From positions 1 through 15,498 of the forward strand of contig CAJLCG010000057.1 in the NCBI GenBank assembly GCA_905205085.1: a DNA stretch of 15,498 nucleotides, written 5' to 3'. The notes below the pieces were generated by a model. The model ran no database searches. It saw nothing but the letters and a program-made list of their open reading frames with translations, and had not been told where the DNA came from. This document shows positions 8,013 to 14,283 of this stretch, one piece after another. Within the stretch, counting starts at the first letter, position 1; the number at the start of each line of letters is the position of its first letter. This stretch comes from an uncultured Oscillospiraceae bacterium. GTDB lineage: Bacteria; Bacillota; Clostridia; Oscillospirales; Oscillospiraceae. Both the position numbers and the translations under genes were made by a program.

Positions 8013-8020
8013 TACTCAGC

Positions 8021-9133
8021 TTACACGACCGATTCCTTCGCGATGGCCAGAGGATAGGTGAAGTGGCCCATCAGCATGCGGTCCTGATTGACGGTGACAT
8101 TTTTGTCCGCGATGACGTAGGCCAGCGAGGCGCCGCTCTTGACGACGGTACCCTGCATCAGCACGCTGTTGGACACCCGGGCGCCCTTCTCAATGGTGAC
8201 GCCGCGGAAGATGATGGAGTTCTCTACCTCGCCCTCGATGCGGCAGCCGTCGGCCACCAGGGAGTGGTTGGACTTGGCCTCGGGGCCGTAGTAAGTAGAG
8301 GGGTTGGAGCGGTCCTTGGTGCGGATAGGACGGGCAGGATTGAACAGCTCATCCCGCACCTCAGGATCCAGCAGATCCATGGAGCGCTCAAAGTAGCCGC
8401 TCACCGACTGGAAGCGGGCCACATAGCCCTTATGCACATAGGACATGAGCTTCAGGGTCTTCAGGCGGGGCTGGAGCACACCGCGGCTGAAATTGTAGAT
8501 GTCATGGGCGGCGCAGTAGTCCACCATATCCATAAGTAGCTTCTTGGAGAGGATGTAGACCTCCAGGCTCTCCAGAGTCTTGTCGGCAGCCACGGGATGG
8601 ACCGACAGATCAGTGACCCGGCCGTCCTCGTCCACTTCCACGTACTCAGAGAAGCGGGGAGCGCCCTTCAGGGTGGGAGTGCAGACCATGGTCACGTCGG
8701 CGCCGGAATCCAGGTGCTGCTGGAAAACCTCGGCCACAGGCAGGTTCACTGCCATGTCGCCCCAGGCCAGGATCACATAGTCCTGACGGATGTTCTCCAG
8801 GTAGTCCGCCACACCGGCCAGGGCGTCCATGTTGCCCTTATACTCGCCGCCCCGCTCAGCGTAGCCGAAGGGAGGCAGAATGCGCAGGCCGCCGTGCTTG
8901 CGGCTCAGGTCCCAATCCTTACCGGAACCCACGTGGTCCAGCAGGGACTGATAGCTCTGGTGAACGATGATGCCCACGTCGGTGATACCGGCGTTGACGT
9001 AGTTGGAGAGCATGAAATCAATGAGGCGGTAACGGCCGCCGAAGGGCAGGGAGCAGGTGTTACGGGGACGAGTCAGCTCCCCCAGATTGGCATCAGAGCG
9101 GCAAGCGAAGACAATTCCGTGCAGATCGTTCAC
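8021..9133 (-). CDS. glgD: Glucose-1-phosphate adenylyltransferase regulatory-type subunit GlgD
   Basis: GlgC-like partner subunit of ADP-glucose pyrophosphorylase, known in Firmicutes to form a complex with GlgC and modulate it. The 370 residues keep the fold signatures ([22 protein letters not shown] at about 29-50, and a C-terminal left-handed beta-helix region from about 260). The N-terminal nucleotide loop GGQGSRL of GlgC is replaced by [11 protein letters not shown], the GDHIYK motif is reduced to WGDMAV (D126 kept), and the EKP lysine motif is absent. This fits a weak or non-catalytic role (inference). Start: GTG at 9133, overlapping the glgC stop by four bases (GTGA), with AAGGAGGTG seven bases upstream inside the glgC end. 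Translation is therefore probably coupled to glgC. Followed by a hairpin and glgA. Confidence 0.94.
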   Translation of the reverse strand: MNDLHGIVFACRSDANLGELTRPRNTCSLPFGGRYRLIDFMLSNYVNAGITDVGIIVHQSYQSLLDHVGSGKDWDLSRKHGGLRILPPFGYAERGGEYKGNMDALAGVADYLENIRQDYVILAWGDMAVNLPVAEVFQQHLDSGADVTMVCTPTLKGAPRFSEYVEVDEDGRVTDLSVHPVAADKTLESLEVYILSKKLLMDMVDYCAAHDIYNFSRGVLQPRLKTLKLMSYVHKGYVARFQSVSGYFERSMDLLDPEVRDELFNPARPIRTKDRSNPSTYYGPEAKSNHSLVADGCRIEGEVENSIIFRGVTIEKGARVSNSVLMQGTVVKSGASLAYVIADKNVTVNQDRMLMGHFTYPLAIAKESVV

Positions 9134-10338
9134 GCCTGCTCACCTCCTTTCACATCTTCACGAATCATGGCGCTGGGTTTGATCACGGCCTTGGGGCCAA
9201 CGGTGACACCACCGGCCACCACGGCAATGCCCCAATCGGGGTCGTCCGAAGGCGGCGCACCCACGGTGGCCTCCTCCTCAATGACCGCGCCCTCCGCCAC
9301 GATGGCGTAGGACACCACAGCGCCCTTCTTTACCACGGCGCCGGGCATCAGGATGGAGTACTGGATATCCGCGCCCTCCTCTACGGTGACAGAGTTGAAG
9401 AGCACCGAGTTCTCCACCACGCCGTCTACGCGGCAGCCGCCGGTGACCAGAGAGTGGGACACCTGGGCGTTGGGGCCGGTGACATGGGGAGGCTTGACGG
9501 GAGTACGGGCATAGATGGGCCAGCTGTTATCATACATGCTGATACCGCTGTTGATGGCCAGCATATCCATGTTGGCATCCCACAGGGAGTTGATGGTACC
9601 TACGTCCTTCCAATAGCCGTTGAAACGGTAGGTCATCAGCTTCTCGCCGGCGGCCAGCATGTTGGGGATGATGTTCTTGCCGAAGTCGTTGGAGGAGTTG
9701 GGATCGGCCTCGTCGTCGATGAGGTACTGGCGCAGCTTCTTCCAAGAGAACACGTAGATGCCCATGGAGGCCAGGGTGCTCTTGGGATGCTTGGGCTTCT
9801 CCTCAAACTCGTAGACCTGGTCGTTCTCGTCCACGTTCATGATGCCGAAGCGGGTGGCCTCCTCCAAAGTGACCTCCAGTACGGAGATGGTGCAGGCCGC
9901 CTGGGTCTTCTTGTGGAAGTCCACCATGTCGGAGTAGTCCATCTTATAGATATGGTCGCCGGACAGGATGACCACGTACTCGGGGTCATACAGGTCCAGG
10001 AACCCGATGTTCTGATAGATGGCGTTGGCCGTGCCCTTATACCAGGTGCCCTGGTCGCCCTCACGCATGTAGGGGGGCAGAATGTGCACGCCGCCGTCGG
10101 ACCGGTCCAGGTCCCAGGGCTGGCCGGAGCCGATGTAGCTGTTCAGCTCCAGGGGACGGTACTGGGTCAGCACGCCAACGGTATCAATACCGGAATTGAC
10201 GCAGTTAGACAGGGGAAAATCGATGATGCGGTACTTGCCGCCAAAAGGGACGGCAGGCTTGGCCACATGGCTGGTAAGGGCATAGAGACGGCTGCCCTGA
10301 CCGCCAGCCAAAAGCATGGCCACTACTTCTTTTTTCAT
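9130..10338 (-). CDS. glgC: Glucose-1-phosphate adenylyltransferase (ADP-glucose pyrophosphorylase)
   Basis: Makes ADP-glucose and pyrophosphate from ATP and glucose-1-phosphate, the committed step of bacterial glycogen synthesis. The 402 residues match GlgC. Visible: [12 protein letters not shown] (11-22), [19 protein letters not shown] (27-45), the catalytic GDHIYKMDY with D128, and [10 protein letters not shown] with K181 at the position of the glucose-1-phosphate-binding lysine. The C-terminal third has the hexapeptide-like beta-helix (repeats of the [16 protein letters not shown] kind). Start: ATG at 10338 with AGAGGTG nine bases upstream; a GTG at 10350 in frame overlaps that site and is less likely. 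It lies 65 bases after glgB and overlaps glgD by four bases. The last codons (KGGEQA) contain the glgD ribosome binding site. Confidence 0.96.
   Translation of the reverse strand: MKKEVVAMLLAGGQGSRLYALTSHVAKPAVPFGGKYRIIDFPLSNCVNSGIDTVGVLTQYRPLELNSYIGSGQPWDLDRSDGGVHILPPYMREGDQGTWYKGTANAIYQNIGFLDLYDPEYVVILSGDHIYKMDYSDMVDFHKKTQAACTISVLEVTLEEATRFGIMNVDENDQVYEFEEKPKHPKSTLASMGIYVFSWKKLRQYLIDDEADPNSSNDFGKNIIPNMLAAGEKLMTYRFNGYWKDVGTINSLWDANMDMLAINSGISMYDNSWPIYARTPVKPPHVTGPNAQVSHSLVTGGCRVDGVVENSVLFNSVTVEEGADIQYSILMPGAVVKKGAVVSYAIVAEGAVIEEEATVGAPPSDDPDWGIAVVAGGVTVGPKAVIKPSAMIREDVKGGEQA
9141..9150 (-). promoter_or_regulatory. Strong internal ribosome binding site for glgD
   Basis: AAAGGAGGTG on the minus strand is a near-perfect anti-16S match, seven bases before the GTG start at 9133 and inside the last codons of glgC. 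It supports the GTG start and coupled production of the two subunits. Confidence 0.85.
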
Positions 10339-10371
10339 ACTCTCATTCACCTCTGTTGTATTTTAAAGGTC

Positions 10372-10391
10372 CGCCTTCTGCGAAAGAAGCG
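10372..10391 (-). other. Small hairpin between glgB and glgC
   Basis: CGC plus TTCT (10372-10379, one bulged base) can pair with AGAAGCG (10385-10391), loop of five. There is no U-tract directly after it on the minus strand, so it is probably not a terminator. It may be a processing or spacing element in the 65-base gap. Confidence 0.35.
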
Positions 10392-10403
10392 CAGGCGAGA
10401 GGC

Positions 10404-12461
10404 TTACGCCTGATCGTCTTTCTTTTTCACGGTTTTGGCCGCCTGAGTCTTTTTTCCAGCGGTCCCCGCGTCCTTTGCGCCTTCCGGCTTCTTAACCTTT
10501 TCCGAAGTTTTCTTCTCTCCCGCCTTGGCGCTGTCCTTCTTCTTACGCACAGGCGCGCGGCGAGTGCAGCGGTAGATCATCACCGACATGGGCGGCAAAT
10601 CGATGGCCATGGACTGCTCCTGGTCGTGGCAGGGGATGTCCACGCTCTTGATGGGAGCGGTATCGCCCAGACCAGCGCCGCCAAACTCCTCGGCATCGGT
10701 GTTGAACACCGGCGCCCAGGTGCCCGGGAAGGGCAGGCCTACCTGATAGCCCTTGCGATGGATGGGAGAGAAGTTTGCCACCACCACCAGAGGCTTGCCT
10801 TCCCGGTCCCAACGCAGGAAGGCCACCGTATTGGCGGTGTTGTCGTCGGCACACAGCCACTGGAAGCCCTGCCAGGAGTCGTCCTGCTCCCAGAGAGCAG
10901 TCTGCTCCAGGTACATGGCGTTGGCCGCTTTGAAGAACTGGTGGATCTGGCGGTGGGGCTCATACTGGAGCAGGTGCCAGTCCAGAGAATACTCGTAGTG
11001 CCACTCGTTCCACTGGCCCAGCTCGGTGCCCATGATGGTGAGCTTCTTGCCGGGGTGAGTGAGCATGTAGGTGTAGAAGGCCCGCACGCCGGCGAATTTC
11101 TCCGCGTTGTCCCCGGGCATCTTGCCCAGGAAGGAGCCCTTCATATGGACCACTTCGTCGTGAGACAGAGGCAGAATGTAGTTTTCCGAGAAGGCGTACA
11201 TCAGGGAGAAGGTGATATCCCGGTGGTTAAACTGCCGGAAGTAGGGGTCCAGCTTGATGTAGTGGCAGATGTCGTTCATCCAGCCCATATTCCACTTGAA
11301 GTTAAAGCCCAGGCCGCCGTCGCTCACGGGATGGGTCACCTTGGGCCAGGCAGTGGACTCCTCGGCGATCATCAGCACGTCGGGATGGGCGGCAAAGATG
11401 GCGGTGTTCAGCTTCTGGAAGAACTCAATGGCCTCCAGGTTCTCCTTGCCGCCGTGGATGTTGGGCATCCAGGCCCCGTCCTGCCGGCCATAGTCCAGAT
11501 AGAGCATGGAGGACACGGCGTCTACCCGCAGGCCGTCGGCGTGATACTCCTCCAGCCAGAACATGGCGTTGGAGAACAGGAAGGAACGCACCTCACTGCG
11601 GCCCAGGTCAAAGACCTGGGTACCCCAATCGGGGTGCTCACCCTTGCGGGCATCGGCGTACTCATAGGTGGGGCCGCCGTCAAAGTGGTACAGGCCAAAG
11701 GCGTCCCGGGGGAAGTGGGCGGGCACCCAGTCCAGAATGACGCCTACGCCGGCCTGATGGAGCTGGTCGATGAGGTACTTCAAATCATCGGGTGTTCCGA
11801 AGCGGCTGGTGGCGGCAAAGTAACCGGTGACCTGATAGCCCCAGGAGGCATCCAGAGGGTGCTCCATGACAGGGAGCAGCTCCACGTGGGTGTAGCCCAT
11901 CTCCTTCACGTAGGGCACCAGGTACTGAGCGGTATCCCGGTAGGAGAGGAACTCCCCCTCCCCGGTGCGCCGCCAGGAGCCCAGGTGGCATTCATAAATA
12001 TTCATTGGGCGGCGGTAAGGGGCGTTCTTTGCCCGGTGGTCCAGCCAGCCCTGATCCCCCCAGGGATACTCCTCCAGGTCGTAGATCTTGGAGGCATTGC
12101 CCGGGCGGGTCTCGGCGTGGAAGGCATAGGGGTCGGCCTTGGCCACCACCTTGCCGTCGGCGCCGTGCACCGCGTACTTATATGTATCAAAACGCTTTAA
12201 TCCAGCAACAAAACCCTGCCAGATTCCGCCTTCCAGTTTTTCCAGCGGATTGGCGTTCTCATCCCATCCGTTGAAATCACCAAAGACGCATACCTGCTTG
12301 GCATTGGGCGCCCAGACACGGAAGACATATCCGTCCTGTCCATCCTTCTGCCCTGGGTGGGAGCCAAAGCATCTCCACGCATGGCAACTGCGGCCTTCTG
12401 AGAAGGCCTCCAGCTCCAAAAACAGGTCATAATCTGATAGTTTTGTATCATATTTGACCAA
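10404..12461 (-). CDS. glgB: 1,4-alpha-glucan branching enzyme
   Basis: Cuts alpha-1,4 chains and re-attaches them as alpha-1,6 branches; a cytosolic GH13 enzyme. The 685 residues hold an N-terminal CBM48 (about 42-115, YVFRVWAPNAKQVCVFGDFN), the catalytic barrel (about 170-520) and a beta-domain to about 632. Catalytic residues by family comparison: D314 in GLRVDAVSSMLYLDYGR, E367 in MIAEEST, D435 in LPLSHDEVVHMKGS. Residues about 633-685 form an unusual Lys/Ala-rich low-complexity tail outside the enzyme fold. No in-frame ATG is near the start. TTG at 12461 is chosen because GAGGTG (12468-12473) lies six bases upstream; a TTG at 12521 lacks a good site. First gene of the glycogen cluster, behind a near-consensus promoter and a leader hairpin. 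Confidence 0.95.
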   Translation of the reverse strand: MVKYDTKLSDYDLFLELEAFSEGRSCHAWRCFGSHPGQKDGQDGYVFRVWAPNAKQVCVFGDFNGWDENANPLEKLEGGIWQGFVAGLKRFDTYKYAVHGADGKVVAKADPYAFHAETRPGNASKIYDLEEYPWGDQGWLDHRAKNAPYRRPMNIYECHLGSWRRTGEGEFLSYRDTAQYLVPYVKEMGYTHVELLPVMEHPLDASWGYQVTGYFAATSRFGTPDDLKYLIDQLHQAGVGVILDWVPAHFPRDAFGLYHFDGGPTYEYADARKGEHPDWGTQVFDLGRSEVRSFLFSNAMFWLEEYHADGLRVDAVSSMLYLDYGRQDGAWMPNIHGGKENLEAIEFFQKLNTAIFAAHPDVLMIAEESTAWPKVTHPVSDGGLGFNFKWNMGWMNDICHYIKLDPYFRQFNHRDITFSLMYAFSENYILPLSHDEVVHMKGSFLGKMPGDNAEKFAGVRAFYTYMLTHPGKKLTIMGTELGQWNEWHYEYSLDWHLLQYEPHRQIHQFFKAANAMYLEQTALWEQDDSWQGFQWLCADDNTANTVAFLRWDREGKPLVVVANFSPIHRKGYQVGLPFPGTWAPVFNTDAEEFGGAGLGDTAPIKSVDIPCHDQEQSMAIDLPPMSVMIYRCTRRAPVRKKKDSAKAGEKKTSEKVKKPEGAKDAGTAGKKTQAAKTVKKKDDQA

Positions 12462-12473
12462 TGTAATCACCTC
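12461..12473 (-). promoter_or_regulatory. Ribosome binding site and TTG start of glgB
   Basis: GAGGTG (12468-12473, minus strand), six bases, then TTG at 12461-12459. TTG is a weak initiation codon; the ATG in the next codons is out of frame. The first glycogen-synthesis gene thus seems limited at translation initiation. Confidence 0.6.
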
Positions 12474-12483
12474 AATCCCATCT

Positions 12484-12507
12484 TTTTCGTCGAATTTCCA
12501 ACGAAAA
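12484..12507 (-). other. Leader hairpin in the glgB 5' untranslated region
   Basis: On the minus strand TTTTCGTTG (12507-12499) pairs with CGACGAAAA (12492-12484) over nine bases including one G-U, loop of six. It lies between the predicted transcript start (near 12541) and the ribosome binding site, 11 bases before GAGGTG. No U-tract follows, so it is not a terminator; it may affect mRNA stability or translation. Confidence 0.4.
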
Positions 12508-12547
12508 CGACAACCTCTCAAAATCGGAATACCCGATATTTATATAA

Positions 12548-12576
12548 ATTATACAACACTACCTATGCACCGTCAA
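12548..12576 (-). promoter_or_regulatory. Sigma-A type promoter of the glgBCDA unit
   Basis: Minus strand TTGACG (12571-12576), exactly 17 bases, then perfect TATAAT (12548-12553). Predicted transcript start near 12541, leader about 80 bases. Spacer holds GGTAGT at the same offset as in the glgP promoter. Confidence 0.88.
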
Positions 12577-12619
12577 GTCAAAAGGGTGTTAATTGGAATT
12601 TTGTCCCCACCCCTGTTTT

Positions 12620-12664
12620 CCTGGGGCGGAAGGCCTAAAAAACCTTCCGCCCCAGGGGGTTTTT
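12620..12664 (+). terminator. Strong terminator-like hairpin downstream of dacF, T-tract on the + strand
   Basis: A perfect 14-bp stem (12620-12633 with 12643-12656) with a nine-base loop. TTTTT follows at 12660-12664 on the + strand only. On the minus strand, the direction of dacF, the stem is followed by AAAACAGGGG, with the six T residues in the loop. It lies 12 bases after the dacF stop. The stem is clear; which strand it serves is not. Confidence 0.6.
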
Positions 12665-12668
12665 GTTG

Positions 12669-13814
12669 TTATCCTGCCATCAAAAGGCCCCGCAGCATGC
12701 GCTGCAAAATCCCTCCTGTGGTCAGCCGCTGCACCTGCTGGCTGGAAATAATCGGAACCGTATCCCGGATTTCTCCGTTGACCAAAATTTCCAGTTGACC
12801 CACCTTCTGCCCCGCTTCCACCGGGGCCTCCAGGTCCTGGGCCAGGGTCAGCTGAGTGGTCACGCTCCCCTCTTCTCCCTTGCGCACCAGCACACGGCAC
12901 TCCCGCTCCAGCTCAGGCTGGATCTGTCCCACCGTGCCCAGCAGCACCGGAATGGGGGCCAGAGGACTTTCTGGATATATCTGCATAAGTGTATACGCTC
13001 CAAAGCCGTAATCCAGCATAGCCTTGGCATCTTCAAAGCGGTCTGCCGCCGTGGGAGCGGCCATCACCACCGCAATAAGCTCCATGCCGTCCCGCTCCGC
13101 CGTGGCCGACATGCAGTACAGAGCCGAGTCGGTGGAGCCTGTCTTCAGGCCGGTGGTGCCCTCATAAAAGCGCACCAGGCGATTGGTGTTGGTCAGGCCG
13201 AAGGCTCCGTCCCGGATGGAGTCCATCCAGATGGTGGTGTACTCCCGGATTCCCGGGTGGTTGAGAATGAGCTCCCGGGACATGAGTGCGATATCGTAGG
13301 CGGTGGTCATATGACCGGGGGCGGGCAGGCCGGTGCAGTTGACGAAGTTGGTATCCTCCATGCCCAGCTCCTGGGCACGCTGGTTCATCTGCTGGACAAA
13401 GGCGCTCTCGCTGCCCGCCAGATACTCCGCCATAGCCACGGTGGCATCATTGCCCGAGACCACGGTGATGCACTTGATGAGCTCTCCCACCGTCATCTGC
13501 TCTCCCTCTTTCAGGTAGACCTGAGAGCCCCCCATGCCCGAGGCTCGGGCAGAGACGGTGACTACGTCCTCCCGGCTGATGCGGCCGCTGTCCAGCGCCT
13601 CCATGATGAGCAGCAGAGTCATCACCTTGGTGACGCTGGCCGGCTCCATCTGCCGTTTGGCCTCTTTCTCGTATAGGATCGTCCCGGTCTCCTTCTCCAT
13701 AAGCACCGCCGACGGCGCGCTCAGCTCCAACGGAGACTGGGCGGCGGCCTCCTGGGCCGACGCCGTGCCGGTGAGCAAAAGCACCGCCAGCACCAGGGAA
13801 CCGATTCGTTTCAT
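12669..13814 (-). CDS. dacF: Secreted D-alanyl-D-alanine carboxypeptidase (low-molecular-weight PBP, DacF/PBP5 type)
   Basis: Removes the terminal D-Ala from peptidoglycan stem peptides outside the membrane. The 381 residues start with a signal peptide (MKRIGSLVLAVLLL, cleavage after about residue 20, TASA/QEAAA). All three serine-acyltransferase motifs of the S11 family are present: S60-V-T-K63 (PASVTKVMT), S120-G-N122 (VVSGNDAT) and K224-T-G226 (TTGLKTGSTDSA). A PBP5-type C-terminal beta domain covers about 265-350. The last 20 residues (from VQRLTTGG) could form an amphipathic helix that holds the protein to the membrane. Start: ATG at 13814, nine bases after AGGGAGG; the in-frame extension upstream lacks a site. 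Divergent from the phage terminase genes. The sequence does not separate dacA, dacB and dacF; the symbol follows the Firmicutes type. Confidence 0.92.
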   Translation of the reverse strand: MKRIGSLVLAVLLLTGTASAQEAAAQSPLELSAPSAVLMEKETGTILYEKEAKRQMEPASVTKVMTLLLIMEALDSGRISREDVVTVSARASGMGGSQVYLKEGEQMTVGELIKCITVVSGNDATVAMAEYLAGSESAFVQQMNQRAQELGMEDTNFVNCTGLPAPGHMTTAYDIALMSRELILNHPGIREYTTIWMDSIRDGAFGLTNTNRLVRFYEGTTGLKTGSTDSALYCMSATAERDGMELIAVVMAAPTAADRFEDAKAMLDYGFGAYTLMQIYPESPLAPIPVLLGTVGQIQPELERECRVLVRKGEEGSVTTQLTLAQDLEAPVEAGQKVGQLEILVNGEIRDTVPIISSQQVQRLTTGGILQRMLRGLLMAG

Positions 13815-13884
13815 ATCGCTGTGCCTCCCTATCTGTGTTTCAAGTGGTATGCGATGACAGGATGTGACAGCAGCAGGTCTTCTA

Positions 13885-13904
13885 TACCGCAAAGGAAAGC
13901 GGTA
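13885..13904. other. Inverted repeat in the dacF/terminase divergent region
   Basis: TACCGC (13885-13890) and GCGGTA (13899-13904) form a 6-bp stem with an eight-base loop. On the + strand AATTTTTC follows, which resembles a weak terminator, but no + strand gene precedes it. On the minus strand it would sit near the 5' end of the dacF leader. It may be an operator or a leader hairpin. Confidence 0.35.
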
Positions 13905-13916
13905 AATTTTTCAGAT

Positions 13917-13944
13917 GTCATATTATGTGACTCCAAGCGTACAA
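13917..13944 (-). promoter_or_regulatory. Possible dacF promoter with overlapping palindrome
   Basis: Minus strand TTGTAC (13939-13944), 16 bases, then TATGAC (13917-13922). Both hexamers are imperfect. The -10 lies in a 15-base near-palindrome, GTCATATTATGTGAC (13917-13931), which could bind a dimeric regulator. No clear + strand promoter was found for the terminase genes. Confidence 0.3.
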
Positions 13945-13983
13945 CTTTTTCCCCTGTCCCACCTGGGTTAGAGGAGGGATGTG

Positions 13984-14283
13984 GTGAAACGAAACAAAAA
14001 ACCGCTGGATCGGGAGCAGCTGCTGGAGCAGATGCGCGCTCTGGCCTGCGCCAAGGTCAATGACGCGGTAAAGCTGGCCTACCTGCCGGAAGAGGAGCGG
14101 GAGGCCATCGGGAAGCTGGATCTGTCCGCTCTGATCGAATTTCGGCGCAGCGGGGCAGGAACGGTGGAGCTGAAATTTGCCGACCGGATGAAAGCCCTGG
14201 AGCGGCTGCTGGAACTGAGCGGACCCAGCAGCGAGGAGCAGTTGGACTCTCTGCTGCGCCGCATGGAGGACGAGGAGGAATGA
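13984..14283 (+). CDS. terS: Short phage terminase small subunit
   Basis: Probable DNA-recognition partner of the phage packaging motor, 99 residues, mostly helical and charged. The C-terminal half (VELKFADRMKALERLLELSG, about 58-77) resembles the end of Terminase_2/XtmA-type small subunits, where a D-K-L/M-K-A-L-E-L-L pattern is common. The N-terminal HTH of such proteins (usual length about 150-180) is not visible, so the gene is short for the family. Start: GTG at 13984 is chosen because AGGAGG (13972-13977) lies six bases upstream; the GTG at 13981 is only three bases away. An ATG at 13979 runs into TGA after one codon. It overlaps the large-subunit gene by four bases (ATGA), which is the main support for the assignment. 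Confidence in coding is high, in function moderate. Confidence 0.72.
   Translation: MKRNKKPLDREQLLEQMRALACAKVNDAVKLAYLPEEEREAIGKLDLSALIEFRRSGAGTVELKFADRMKALERLLELSGPSSEEQLDSLLRRMEDEEE

Noticed and set aside
10356..12200. Long open frame antisense to glgB (614 codons)
   Set aside because: Shadow of a gene with all catalytic residues intact; low-complexity His/Gly/Val composition.
13815..13983. Prophage attachment site or tRNA at the dacF-terS junction
   Set aside because: No tRNA-like cloverleaf and no repeat copied elsewhere in the window; the far end is outside the window, so it cannot be tested here.
13979..13987. ATG start for the small terminase gene
   Set aside because: It reads ATG TGG TGA and stops at once; the GTG at 13984 gives the open frame and has a properly spaced AGGAGG.
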